In this document: positions 1-7,710 of the stretch, piece after piece
Position numbering within the stretch: position 1 is the first letter of the stretch
How the letters are laid out: the number at the start of each line of letters is the position of its first letter
From: JANRIC01 sp033765345
GTDB lineage: Bacteria; Bacteroidota; Bacteroidia; Cytophagales; Microscillaceae
DNA: 64,000 nt
Direction: 5' to 3'
Assembly (NCBI GenBank): GCA_033765345.1
Contig: JANRIC010000007.1
Coordinates: forward strand, 17,430-81,429
Program-made: the position numbers and the translations under genes
The notes under the pieces: generated by a model
Seen by the model: only the letters and a program-made list of their open reading frames with translations
Database searches by the model: none
What the model was told of the DNA's origin: nothing

Positions 1-1399
1 TGAGTTTTTCACGATGATGCAAACGAATCAAAGAATAAGCTGTGGTTATGATCATTAAAACCAGGATCAGACCTAACCACCAGTAATTATTTTTTAAATT
101 TCCTAGAGTTTCCTGTGTATTTTGGCGAGGGTCGGTTTGTTTATGTTGGGTTTTTTTCTGCGTATCGAAAATATCGAGTGTATCTTTTTCTAGTTCTCCA
201 TTGGCTTCGAGTTCTTCAATAATTTTGTCGCGGTCTTTTTCCAAAAAGTCACCTTCAAGGAGAGTTTCGTTATTATTTTCCAAGCCGTTCCCTGCTTCGT
301 CAATAGGGCTAGGAGCGGTATAGATACCCGAAGGATTGTTGGGTGTTGCTTCGGTATAATTTCCCTCTCGTATAGAAACCACTTGATAATTAGCTGATTT
401 CAGTTTTTGATGAATATCCTTGTAAGAACGATAGATTTTATCATATTCATCTGCCTTAAATTTATTATTAATTTCGGCATTTCGTTTAGCCAGATACTCA
501 TAGCATAGCATGATGCCCTGCAAGGCTTTGTCTAACTCGATGCCATTATCCGGGAAATCATAATTTTTAGAAATTCGGTAGCATTCTCGATAATATTTTA
601 AGGCAGACTCGTGTTCTTGTTTTTCATCGATATAGATAGCTCCGATTTGATTGAGTGTTTGAGCCATCAAAGGCTTATTGTTGGTAGTTTGGCCTAACTT
701 ATAAGCTTCCATAAAAGACAAAAGAGCCTTGTTTGGGTCTTTGGATTCCTGGTACTTTCTACCGATATTTTCTAGTAAAAGGCCTAAATCTTCCTTTAAA
801 TCCAAGTTTTTATAGATTTCAACGGCTTGAAAATATTTATTGAAGGCTTCTTCGTAGGTTTGGTTTTGTGTCAGAAACCAATCGCCTAATTTCACATAGG
901 AGTCTGCCAAACGAGCTTGATTTTTGGCTTGTTCGGCGAGGGTTTTGGCTTTTGCCAGGAAATCATAAGCGGATTTGGGGTCTGAATCAATATGTATAAA
1001 ACCCATTGCAATCAAAGAACGAAGCTCAAGATCTTGTAATGCATTAGATTTTGCTTTATTGAGTGCTTCTTTGAGAGATTCGAGGGCTTTATCTTTCTGT
1101 CTGGCAAAGAAAAATGCTTCACCCTGACTGATCAGAGAAAGAATAATTAATTCCTGACGGTTGCTTTCTTGAGATAATTGTAGTGCTTCTGATGAATAGG
1201 CAATTGCCTTATCAGGTGTTTTCTGCCGGAGTTTTTTAGAATAATCATTGAGCAGTTGAATTTTTCTGACAATGTTATTTTCTGAATCAATCGCTTCGCG
1301 GTACTGTCGGACTACGAAGGCATTTTCTTGTGCATAGAGATTAAGACCTAAAAAACAAATAAAAGCCGGTAGAAAAAAGTATTTAATTAAGACTTTCAT
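1..1399 (-). CDS. TPR-repeat membrane sensor protein, partial (C-terminus outside window)
   Basis: The reading frame is open from an ATG at 1399 leftward to the window edge, giving about 466 residues. The product starts with a cleavable signal peptide (hydrophobic stretch ending in LYAQ near residue 23). About 330 residues of helical TPR-like repeats follow, with motifs such as KALLSFMEAYKLG and ALKYYRECYRIS. Next comes a polar, Asn/Glu/Asp-rich linker, then one membrane helix (NNYWWLGLILVLMIITTAY) at the truncated end. In Cytophagales a periplasmic TPR domain followed by a membrane helix usually leads into a cytoplasmic histidine kinase, SpoIIE phosphatase or cyclase. The output domain lies outside the window, so which one is unknown. 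The gene is divergent from the small membrane protein gene at 1481. The start is the first ATG before the signal peptide. Confidence 0.8.
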   Translation of the reverse strand, partial: MKVLIKYFFLPAFICFLGLNLYAQENAFVVRQYREAIDSENNIVRKIQLLNDYSKKLRQKTPDKAIAYSSEALQLSQESNRQELIILSLISQGEAFFFARQKDKALESLKEALNKAKSNALQDLELRSLIAMGFIHIDSDPKSAYDFLAKAKTLAEQAKNQARLADSYVKLGDWFLTQNQTYEEAFNKYFQAVEIYKNLDLKEDLGLLLENIGRKYQESKDPNKALLSFMEAYKLGQTTNNKPLMAQTLNQIGAIYIDEKQEHESALKYYRECYRISKNYDFPDNGIELDKALQGIMLCYEYLAKRNAEINNKFKADEYDKIYRSYKDIHQKLKSANYQVVSIREGNYTEATPNNPSGIYTAPSPIDEAGNGLENNNETLLEGDFLEKDRDKIIEELEANGELEKDTLDIFDTQKKTQHKQTDPRQNTQETLGNLKNNYWWLGLILVLMIITTAYSLIRLHHREKL

Positions 1400-1447
1400 T
1401 TTAGCTTTTATCAAGTTTATACCAAAATAGTAAACCCAATTTTATAG

Positions 1448-1455
1448 TAAATTTG
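1448..1455 (+). promoter_or_regulatory. Candidate Bacteroidota -7 box for the 1481 gene
   Basis: TAAATTTG fits the Bacteroidota -7 consensus TANNTTTG and lies 25 bases upstream of the ATG at 1481, in the short divergent gap with the TPR gene. No clear -33 TTTG was found at the usual spacing, so support is moderate to weak. Confidence 0.3.
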
Positions 1456-1480
1456 TATCTAAAATTTTTATAAATATACA

Positions 1481-1888
1481 ATGAATGTTAAAAATGTAAT
1501 TATTGTTCTGTTTTTTATCTCAATATTGATTCCATTTTGTTTAATAAACTCCTTTTTTCCTTTTTATTATTACGGGATGTTTGCAGAATCAATACAATAT
1601 ACCAATCAGCAGGAAAGCTTCGTAATTACTTACACAGGCAAATTTCAAGAAGAATATCCTTTTTCATCAAACAGGATTGGTTTAAGCGAGGGTCATTTTA
1701 GTTATATTGTTCGAAGCTATTATTATCAGGATAGAATACAGCAACTTTTTAGCCAACTTCACCATATTTTAGAAAAAAATGAAAAAATATCTCGCTGGAA
1801 GCTCAAAAAAGTACATCATCAACCAGGGGGTGCAACTGTACTCATGGATCAAATTATTTGGAAACCGCAAGAACAAGCGAGGCAGTAG
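1481..1888 (+). CDS. Small single-helix membrane or exported protein of unknown function
   Basis: The 135-residue product has a strongly hydrophobic N-terminus (about residues 5-30, rich in I/L/F) that would act as a membrane anchor or uncleaved signal. A soluble part of about 100 residues with many aromatic and Gln residues follows. I recognise no family. The gene overlaps the next gene, an HTTM-type membrane protein, by about 110 bases in another frame. That is unusually long and suggests the two are made together. The layout of a small one-helix protein followed by an HTTM protein resembles sdpA-sdpB of Bacillus, but this is only an analogy of size and order. The ATG at 1481 follows a plausible promoter box. 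Confidence 0.6.
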   Translation: MNVKNVIIVLFFISILIPFCLINSFFPFYYYGMFAESIQYTNQQESFVITYTGKFQEEYPFSSNRIGLSEGHFSYIVRSYYYQDRIQQLFSQLHHILEKNEKISRWKLKKVHHQPGGATVLMDQIIWKPQEQARQ

Positions 1889-2999
1889 GAATCTTTTTGT
1901 ATGTATTTTAGGAATTGTATGGGCTATTACGGTACTCGGTTATATTTTTTTTGTCAGAGAATGGGTTCGGGGAATATCAAGGAATCTTGCTCCTTACTGG
2001 TTTATCCAGTTAGTAGAAATCGTATATCCTCGCTTTAATACTGAAAAACACCGATTTCCGGCTGATTTTTTTCTGGAAAAAGCCGATCAGGTAATTCTAC
2101 GGTTCAGCTTGTTGGCTCTGATAATCGGAGTGGGGTATTATTTGTATTATTTCAATAAGAACTTTGCAACAAAGCTGGGTGAATTTTGGAATCAAAAAAT
2201 GGATAAATTACAAGTTGAGAGGCTTCGGATGATATACTCAGTGATTACATGTTATCTGGTATGGGATTGGATTTTGATTCTAAATAAGCTGTCTCTTTTA
2301 TCTGGGTTTTACGAACCCGTTTTTTTGCTGCGTTTATTAGGCTGGGGTTTTCCGCCGATGTATGTGTGTTTATTGCTTTATGGGGGGCTGATTTTATCCC
2401 TTTTATTGCTTTTGAGTAATCGTTGGGTAGTTATTTCGGCTTCGGTTATTGCCTTTACTTTTATCATTATTCAGGGATATTTTTTTAGCTTTCATAAAAT
2501 AGACCATACTTATGCCACTTATAATTATGCGGTATGTTGTATGCCTTTGCTCTTATATCAAAGACAGATTGCCCTAAAAAAAGGGCTGGATGTTGTGGCT
2601 GCCTGGCCTTTGTTACTGATTCGGATAGGTGTCGCAACAGCCTATTTGATGGCTGGCTTGGAAAAAATTTTGATTGGAAAAATAGCTTGGTTTTATCCCC
2701 AGACCCTTATTTTTTATCTCAATCAACACGAGAGTATACTTTATCACCTTGTAAGTCAATATCCTGTGTTAGCTACTGTACTTAGTATTTTGGTGGTAAT
2801 ATTTGAGATCAGTTTTGTGGGAATACTTTTTTTACCCAAATACAGTTTTTTTTTCCTAGCTTGCGGGTTTATTTTTCACCTGAGCACCTACTTTTTCTTG
2901 GGGGTGGGTGGTCTTTTATCTCCCTGGATTTTAGTGTATGTATTTTATATTCCCTGGGAAAATATTTCTTTTCAATTTATACAAAAAAACAATGACTGA
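1779..2999 (+). CDS. HTTM-family (vitamin K carboxylase-like / SdpB-like) multi-pass membrane protein
   Basis: Predicted 406-residue integral membrane protein with roughly eight to ten hydrophobic helices starting near residue 40. The segment near residues 290-310 (YLMAGLEKI, then KIAWFYPQ) and the C-terminal helices (FHLSTYFFLGVGGLLSPWILVYVFY) look like the HTTM superfamily, which includes gamma-carboxylase-like and SdpB proteins. The substrate is unknown. The only upstream ATG in frame is at 1779, inside the preceding gene. A GTG at 1830 would shorten the overlap but not remove it. The stop shares the ATGACTGA octamer with the start of the following dehydrogenase gene, so these genes are probably one transcription unit. 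I see no DoxX-type or DCC partner. Confidence 0.6.
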   Translation: MKKYLAGSSKKYIINQGVQLYSWIKLFGNRKNKRGSRNLFVCILGIVWAITVLGYIFFVREWVRGISRNLAPYWFIQLVEIVYPRFNTEKHRFPADFFLEKADQVILRFSLLALIIGVGYYLYYFNKNFATKLGEFWNQKMDKLQVERLRMIYSVITCYLVWDWILILNKLSLLSGFYEPVFLLRLLGWGFPPMYVCLLLYGGLILSLLLLLSNRWVVISASVIAFTFIIIQGYFFSFHKIDHTYATYNYAVCCMPLLLYQRQIALKKGLDVVAAWPLLLIRIGVATAYLMAGLEKILIGKIAWFYPQTLIFYLNQHESILYHLVSQYPVLATVLSILVVIFEISFVGILFLPKYSFFFLACGFIFHLSTYFFLGVGGLLSPWILVYVFYIPWENISFQFIQKNND

Positions 3000-4077
3000 A
3001 AAAATCTATACTGCTGAATATCTCCGAAATTTTACGGAAACAATCTTTCAAAAAATCGGCTTTTCGGCTTATAATGCCCAAAGAGCTGCCCGTGTGCTGC
3101 TGGCAGCCGATCTCCGAGGAATCGACTCTCACGGGATTGCACGCCTCTACGGCTATGTAAAACAATGGGAACTCCACAAACTCAACCCCAATCCGCAGCT
3201 TATCATTGAATATGAAACTCCCAGCACTGCCACACTAAACGGTGACCGGGGCTTGGGGCTGATCGTAGGTCAGGAAGCCATGCAAATTGCCATTCGGAAA
3301 GCCAAAGAAGTTGGTTCAGGTTGGGTAGCCGTCAAAAATTCGGGGCATTACGGCATTGCCGGTTATCATGCGATGATGGCCTTGGAGCACGACATGATCG
3401 GTATGTCTATGACCCACGCTTCTGCCCTGGTAGCTCCTACTTTTTCGTTGGAAAAGCTGCTGGGTACAAATCCTATTGCGGTAGCAATTCCCGCTGATCA
3501 GGAAGAACCTTTTGTGGCTGATTTGGCTACTACAACTGTGGCTTACGGCAAATTGCAGATTTTGCAGCGGAAGGGTGAAAAAGCACCCCTAGGCTGGGCA
3601 CAGGATGCGGAAGGAAAACCCACCGATAATCCTGCTGCTCCCAAAGAAGGCGGTGCCTTACTTCCTTTGGGGAGTAGTGCCGATATGGGCAGCTACAAGG
3701 GTTACTGCCTGGGAGCTGTGGTAGATATTTTTTCAGGAGTGCTTTCGGGGGCTAATTTTGGTCCTTGGGTGCCGCCTTTTGCCACGGCTGGTTCTACTTC
3801 TGAGCGTCAGCCTCCAGTTGGTGAAGGGACAGGGCACTTCTTCGGAGCGATGCGTATTGACGGCTTTCGCCCAGCCTCCGAATTCAAAAAGGACATGGAT
3901 CTTTGGATTCAAACCTTTAAAAATGCGCCCGCAGTGGAAGGGAAGCGTGTACTCATCCCCGGCGAGCCTGAGATGATTGCCCAAAGAAAACGTGAGAAAG
4001 AAGGCATTCCTCTGATACCCAAACTGATAGAAGAGCTTCAAGAGCTGGCACAAAAGCTGGAAGTAAGCTTTGAATAA
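2992..4077 (+). CDS. Malate/L-lactate dehydrogenase family oxidoreductase (Ldh/YlbC type)
   Basis: Belongs to the NAD(P)-dependent Ldh_2 family (malate, L-lactate, ureidoglycolate and 2,3-diketogulonate dehydrogenases), which is unrelated to the classical Rossmann-fold malate dehydrogenases. The family signature DLRGIDSHGIAR lies at about residues 40-51, with the catalytic His near 47. The motifs NSGHYGIAGYHA and KLLGTNPIAVAIPA follow at the expected places, and length (361 residues) is normal. I chose ATG 2992, which overlaps the upstream stop by eight bases (ATGACTGA), because the family normally starts a few residues before the first helix. A longer frame from 2938 would add residues that fall inside the previous gene. 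The exact 2-oxoacid substrate cannot be told from sequence. It is probably co-transcribed with the HTTM gene, which gives no metabolic clue. Confidence 0.88.
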   Translation: MTEKIYTAEYLRNFTETIFQKIGFSAYNAQRAARVLLAADLRGIDSHGIARLYGYVKQWELHKLNPNPQLIIEYETPSTATLNGDRGLGLIVGQEAMQIAIRKAKEVGSGWVAVKNSGHYGIAGYHAMMALEHDMIGMSMTHASALVAPTFSLEKLLGTNPIAVAIPADQEEPFVADLATTTVAYGKLQILQRKGEKAPLGWAQDAEGKPTDNPAAPKEGGALLPLGSSADMGSYKGYCLGAVVDIFSGVLSGANFGPWVPPFATAGSTSERQPPVGEGTGHFFGAMRIDGFRPASEFKKDMDLWIQTFKNAPAVEGKRVLIPGEPEMIAQRKREKEGIPLIPKLIEELQELAQKLEVSFE

Positions 4078-4164
4078 AATTTAGTGAAAAGTATTTCTTT
4101 TTTACAAAATGATGTGTATCTTAAATGAAATTTAGATTGTGGTTTTTAAGAAATTCATGAAGAT

Positions 4165-4821
4165 ATGCATCATTATTTGAGAATTACTTTAAAAATATCC
4201 AAAATGCTGATTATCGGCGGAGTACTTGTTTTTGCAACCGTTTTGATGTTGGATCGGCAAATCTCTAAATATGCCGCCCCTTTTTTATTCAATCGCCCTG
4301 AAGAAGTACCTTATAATCAAGTGGGTTTGGTACTTGGTACGAGTAAATCTCTCAGTAACGGACAAGAAAACCTCTACTTCAAATACCGTATGGATGCTGC
4401 AGCCGAGCTTTACAAAGCCGGAAAAATTGACTACATACTCGTAAGTGGTGACAATAGCCAGCTTTGCTACAACGAACCCGTGGATATGCAAAAAGCTTTG
4501 CTCAAAAGAGGCGTACCCAAAGAAGCCATCGTACTTGACTATGCCGGATTTCGCACCCTGGATTCTGTAATAAGGAGTAAAAAAGTATTCGGGCAACAAA
4601 GAATGACCATCATCTCGCAGGATTTCCACAATCGAAGAGCCATTTATATTGCCCAGTATCACGGCATCCAGGCCATCGGCTACAACGCCCGTGATGTCCA
4701 TTTTTACAGCGGTTTCAAAACCCAATTCCGCGAAAAACTCGCTCGTGTGCAGGCTTTTATCGATCTCTACGTACTTGGTAAGCAGCCTAAGTTTTTGGGG
4801 GAACGGGTGAAGATTGGCTAA
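4165..4821 (+). CDS. sanA: SanA-like DUF218 envelope protein
   Basis: The 218-residue product has one N-terminal membrane helix (about residues 13-30) followed by a DUF218 domain exposed outside the cytoplasmic membrane. Family motifs are visible in order: VLGTSKSLSNGQ, YILVSGDN, MQKALLKRGVP, LDYAGFRTLDSV, ISQDFHNRRAIYIA and QAIGYNARDV. These are diagnostic of the SanA/YdcF group, and length matches E. coli SanA (239 residues). SanA is linked to envelope barrier function and vancomycin exclusion at high temperature in E. coli, but its reaction is unknown. The gene stands 87 bases after the dehydrogenase and may have its own promoter. It is convergent with the Uma2 gene at 4863. An internal Met at codon 14 is an alternative start but would cut into the helix. 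Confidence 0.87.
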   Translation: MHHYLRITLKISKMLIIGGVLVFATVLMLDRQISKYAAPFLFNRPEEVPYNQVGLVLGTSKSLSNGQENLYFKYRMDAAAELYKAGKIDYILVSGDNSQLCYNEPVDMQKALLKRGVPKEAIVLDYAGFRTLDSVIRSKKVFGQQRMTIISQDFHNRRAIYIAQYHGIQAIGYNARDVHFYSGFKTQFREKLARVQAFIDLYVLGKQPKFLGERVKIG

Positions 4822-4862
4822 GGCTTGTTTATTTGCAGGTGCATTTCTAAACACAGACAATT

Positions 4863-5510
4863 TTAAAAATCAACCTCCTCATAAATTTCTTGAAGAGACA
4901 AAGACAACTCGATGCTTTGGAGGGTGAATCGATCTTCCAATTTTTTTAGGTTTTGGAGTTGCCAGGTATTTTCGGAAAGGCGTTGATAGACCATCACCTT
5001 GGGTTCATCTTGGGCAATCAATACATAAACTTGCAAAGTGGGAATACTTTGATAAGCCTCAAGCTTTTCGCTTTGGTCTTTGGCTTGAGTAGATTTGGAA
5101 AGCACTTCAAAAAGCACCAGAGGGTTTAGAATTCGGTGGTTTTCTCTGTGTTCAGCATCTTTTTGCACCAATACAATATCAGGTTTATAGATTTTGCCGG
5201 TGGAGTCTACAAAAATATCTGTGGCTTGAGAATAGATGAAATAGTTTAAGCCTCGAGCCAATAGGCGAAGATAAAAATGTAAATTAGAAACAATTCGATC
5301 GTGTTGTTGAGTAGGCATGGGAAAGGATAAATCTAGAGTATTTTGGTCAAAATCAGGACTCAGTACATAAGCTACCATTTCGGCATCTACGGGTTCGGTG
5401 CCTTGTACCGGAATAATCTGCCGATCAATGAATTCAAAAAGACCCATATCCTGCATACGCTCCTGAAAAAGTGCGAAGTCCTCAATGGTCAGTATTTTGT
5501 TTGCGATCAT
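4863..5510 (-). CDS. Uma2-family (DUF820) putative endonuclease
   Basis: The 215-residue product has the DUF820/Uma2 layout: an N-terminal helical part, then a PD-(D/E)XK-like core with YKPDIVLV followed by LVLFEVLSKST, where the Glu of the EVLSKST strand is the usual metal ligand. The downstream KLEAYQSIPTLQVYVLI segment is also typical. Uma2 genes are abundant in Cyanobacteria and Cytophagales, often in many copies. No biological role is established, though the fold is that of restriction-like nucleases. The gene is isolated: convergent with sanA on one side and followed by a gene-free stretch on the other. No partner toxin, antitoxin or transposase is seen. Start ATG at 5510. Confidence 0.85.
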   Translation of the reverse strand: MIANKILTIEDFALFQERMQDMGLFEFIDRQIIPVQGTEPVDAEMVAYVLSPDFDQNTLDLSFPMPTQQHDRIVSNLHFYLRLLARGLNYFIYSQATDIFVDSTGKIYKPDIVLVQKDAEHRENHRILNPLVLFEVLSKSTQAKDQSEKLEAYQSIPTLQVYVLIAQDEPKVMVYQRLSENTWQLQNLKKLEDRFTLQSIELSLSLQEIYEEVDF

Positions 5511-5822
5511 AAGCTTGGAAATTTAAGCTAAGGTATGAAAAAAATCTCTATTATCAAGCGTGTAAAGAGCTATGAGGTGGATTAGAGGGGGCTAGGGGCT
5601 GATTGGGTAAATATAATTAAAATTCAAATAAATAAACCGTTAGCGAAATCTATTATTTAGACATTTTCCTTAAGCCTCAAGTACTTCCTAGTCCATAGAT
5701 TTGTTTTATTAAATTTCAGGATGTTATACTAAATTCCAAACTTGCATGAGCACTAGGAGGATTTGTGGGCGATTCTAACAGGGTTAGCTGGCAATTGGGC
5801 ACGACAAACTTAGTAAAAGCAT
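5511..5822. other. Gene-free stretch between the Uma2 gene and the leu terminator
   Basis: No open frame with coding character is seen on either strand. It must contain the Uma2 promoter near 5510-5600. Apart from that I see only AT-rich sequence without clear repeats. Confidence 0.6.
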
Positions 5823-5860
5823 AAAAAAAGGAGGTGCTATCTTCAAGATAGCACCTCCTT
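5823..5860 (-). terminator. Rho-independent terminator of the leu operon
   Basis: A near-perfect hairpin with arms at 5828-5843 (AAGGAGGTGCTATCTT) and 5845-5860 closes to a very short loop. On the minus strand it is followed by a run of seven T (complement of 5823-5829). It lies 36 bases beyond the leuB stop and reads in the leu direction. On the plus strand the hairpin is followed by GTGTTTTTC, so it may also stop rightward transcription weakly. Confidence 0.9.
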
Positions 5861-5895
5861 GTGTTTTTCGTACAGTTAGTAGTTAATAAGAAAAA

Positions 5896-7005
5896 TTATA
5901 TTATTGTAATCGCACTGATGATCATATTTTTGGGATTCAGTTTGTTACGATCTTCGCCCTCGATGATAGCCGCCAGCAAATCGCCCAGCACCGAACAGGG
6001 GAAAAATTCTTTAGGGTTCAGGTCTTTGGTTACGAGTCCTTCCTCAATGGCTTCGGTGACGGTATCGCGCACCAGTTTTGCTTCTGCGTGCATCCCAAAA
6101 TGATCTAGCATCATCGCCGCCGAGAGGATGGCAGCCATAGGATTGGCAATATCCTGCCCGGCAGCTTGCGGATAAGAACCGTGAATCGGCTCAAAGAGTG
6201 AATTGCCTGTGCCCACCGAAGCAGAAGGTAGCAAACCCATCGATCCGGTGATGGTACTTGCCTCGTCCGAAAGGATGTCGCCAAACATATTTTCAGTCAG
6301 AATTACATCAAATTGTCCGGGATTAAGGATCAATTGCATCGCAGCATTGTCCACAAACATACAATCCATTTCAATATCTGGGTATTCGGAGGCTAATTTG
6401 GCTACGGTATCGCGCCAAAGTCTGGATGTTTCTAGGACATTGGCTTTGTCTACCAGGGTCAGTTTACGGCGGCGCAGGCCAGCTGCCTCGAAGGCAAGGC
6501 GGGCAATCCGCTCGATTTCCATTCTTGAATACACACAGAGGTCAGAAGCCTGATCCTGATCTCTTTTTTTCTCTCCGAAATAAATACCTCCGGTGAGTTC
6601 GCGGTAGATCACAAAATCTACGCCTTGAGTGATATGGGCTTTCAGCGGTGAAATCTCAGCCAGAGAAGCGTAAGTAGTTACTGGGCGGATGTTGGCAAAA
6701 AGCCCAAGTTGTTTGCGAAGCCCCAAAATTGCCTGTTCGGGGCGTACTTTGGCATTGGGGTCATTGTCGAAGCGGGGATGACCAATCGCCCCAAAAAGGA
6801 CGGCATCGGCTTCCATACAAGTTTGTAAGGTGCTTTCGGGCAATGGATTACCGGTTTTGTCGATGGCCATAGCACCCACATCGGCGTATTGGTACACAAA
6901 TTCGTGGTTAAACCTACGAGCGATGCTGTTGAGTACTTTGATACTTTGGGCGATTACTTCGGGGCCGATGCCATCTCCGGGCAATACGGCAATTTTTTTC
7001 TTCAT
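5896..7005 (-). CDS. leuB: 3-isopropylmalate dehydrogenase
   Basis: Catalyses NAD-dependent oxidative decarboxylation of 3-isopropylmalate in the third specific step of leucine synthesis. The 369-residue product starts KKKIAVLPGDGIGPEVIAQS, the family's N-terminal signature. It continues with the substrate arginine motif (LGLRKQLGLFANIRP), the catalytic segment YRELTGGIYFG and the metal-binding aspartates in MFGDILSDEASTITGSMGLLPSASVG. The nucleotide-binding part follows as EPIHGSYPQAAGQDIANPMA. Length and motif order are normal. It is the last gene of leuA-leuC-leuD-leuB, four bases after leuD, and ends just before a strong terminator. Confidence 0.97.
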   Translation of the reverse strand: MKKKIAVLPGDGIGPEVIAQSIKVLNSIARRFNHEFVYQYADVGAMAIDKTGNPLPESTLQTCMEADAVLFGAIGHPRFDNDPNAKVRPEQAILGLRKQLGLFANIRPVTTYASLAEISPLKAHITQGVDFVIYRELTGGIYFGEKKRDQDQASDLCVYSRMEIERIARLAFEAAGLRRRKLTLVDKANVLETSRLWRDTVAKLASEYPDIEMDCMFVDNAAMQLILNPGQFDVILTENMFGDILSDEASTITGSMGLLPSASVGTGNSLFEPIHGSYPQAAGQDIANPMAAILSAAMMLDHFGMHAEAKLVRDTVTEAIEEGLVTKDLNPKEFFPCSVLGDLLAAIIEGEDRNKLNPKNMIISAITII

Positions 7006-7009
7006 ATTT

Positions 7010-7606
7010 TTAAAAACTTAGCGTGCGATTTTTTTCAAAATCCTGAATTTTATCTTGAATACTGAGTAAATAATCAATGTCGTCGTAGCCATGGATGAGG
7101 CAGACTTTTTTATAGGCATCTATTTCAAAGGATTCCTGCGTCCGGGTGGCTTCCAGGGTGATTGTCTGTGCTTCCAAATCAACTTCAAGAACAGTTTGTG
7201 GGTCGGCAGCAATACAATCAAAGATATTTTGGAGAAAAGCGGCACTTACTTGTACAGGGAGCAAACCGTTATTGAGGGCATTTCCTTTGAAGATATCTGC
7301 AAAAAAGCTTGATACAACCACCTTAAAACCATAATCTACCAAAGCCCAGGCAGCGTGCTCACGGCTTGAACCGCAACCGAAATTTTCTCCGGCCACCAGA
7401 ATTTGGCCGTTGTACTTCGGATTATTGAGTACAAAATCAGGGTTGAGCGATTGATCGGGCAAATAACGCCAATTTTTGAATAAATGTGGACCGAAATCCT
7501 CACGAGTTGTGCTTTTGAGGAATTCAGCTGGGATAATCTGATCAGTGTCTATATCCCTAAGTGGGAGCGGAACTGCCGTAGAGCGTACTTTTTGAAATTT
7601 TTCCAT
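7010..7606 (-). CDS. leuD: 3-isopropylmalate dehydratase small subunit
   Basis: Small (swivelling) subunit of isopropylmalate isomerase. It pairs with LeuC to convert 2- to 3-isopropylmalate. Visible motifs are LRDIDTDQIIPAEFLK, GENFGCGSSREHAAWAL (the substrate-binding loop) and FKGNALNNGLLPV. With the ATG at 7606 the product is 198 residues, matching the family (about 200). The frame is open further upstream to 7669, but that extension runs through a 13-bp hairpin and encodes sequence unlike LeuD, so I reject it. It is followed by leuB after three bases, which implies coupled expression. Confidence 0.95.
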   Translation of the reverse strand: MEKFQKVRSTAVPLPLRDIDTDQIIPAEFLKSTTREDFGPHLFKNWRYLPDQSLNPDFVLNNPKYNGQILVAGENFGCGSSREHAAWALVDYGFKVVVSSFFADIFKGNALNNGLLPVQVSAAFLQNIFDCIAADPQTVLEVDLEAQTITLEATRTQESFEIDAYKKVCLIHGYDDIDYLLSIQDKIQDFEKNRTLSF

Positions 7607-7622
7607 GTATATTTTTGACTTA

Positions 7623-7653
7623 GCGATAAGATCGCTTTGAGCGATCTTGTCGC
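7623..7653 (-). repeat. Thirteen-base-pair hairpin in the leuC-leuD spacer
   Basis: GCGATAAGATCGC (7623-7635) and GCGATCTTGTCGC (7641-7653) pair with a single wobble around a five-base loop. It lies just upstream of the leuD ATG on the transcribed strand. It has no T-run, so it is not an ordinary terminator. A role in mRNA stability or leuD translation is inference. Confidence 0.6.
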
Positions 7654-7673
7654 GGGATTTAAGGTTCAATATG

Positions 7674-7710
7674 TCTGTCTATGGGCGATGGACTATTGTC
7701 AATAGACAGA
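7674..7710 (-). repeat. Second inverted repeat at the leuC stop
   Basis: TCTGTCTAT (7674-7682) and ATAGACAGA (7702-7710) are perfect nine-base arms around a 19-base loop. It overlaps the last codons of leuC and sits 20 bases from the first hairpin, so the leuC-leuD junction carries two stem-loops in tandem. Confidence 0.5.

Noticed and set aside
4285..4860. Long open frame antisense to the SanA-like gene
   Set aside because: It is a shadow of a gene with clear DUF218 motifs and has no start context or domain of its own.
7607..7669. Longer LeuD starting at 7669
   Set aside because: It would run through a stable hairpin and encode residues not found in LeuD. ATG 7606 gives the usual length.
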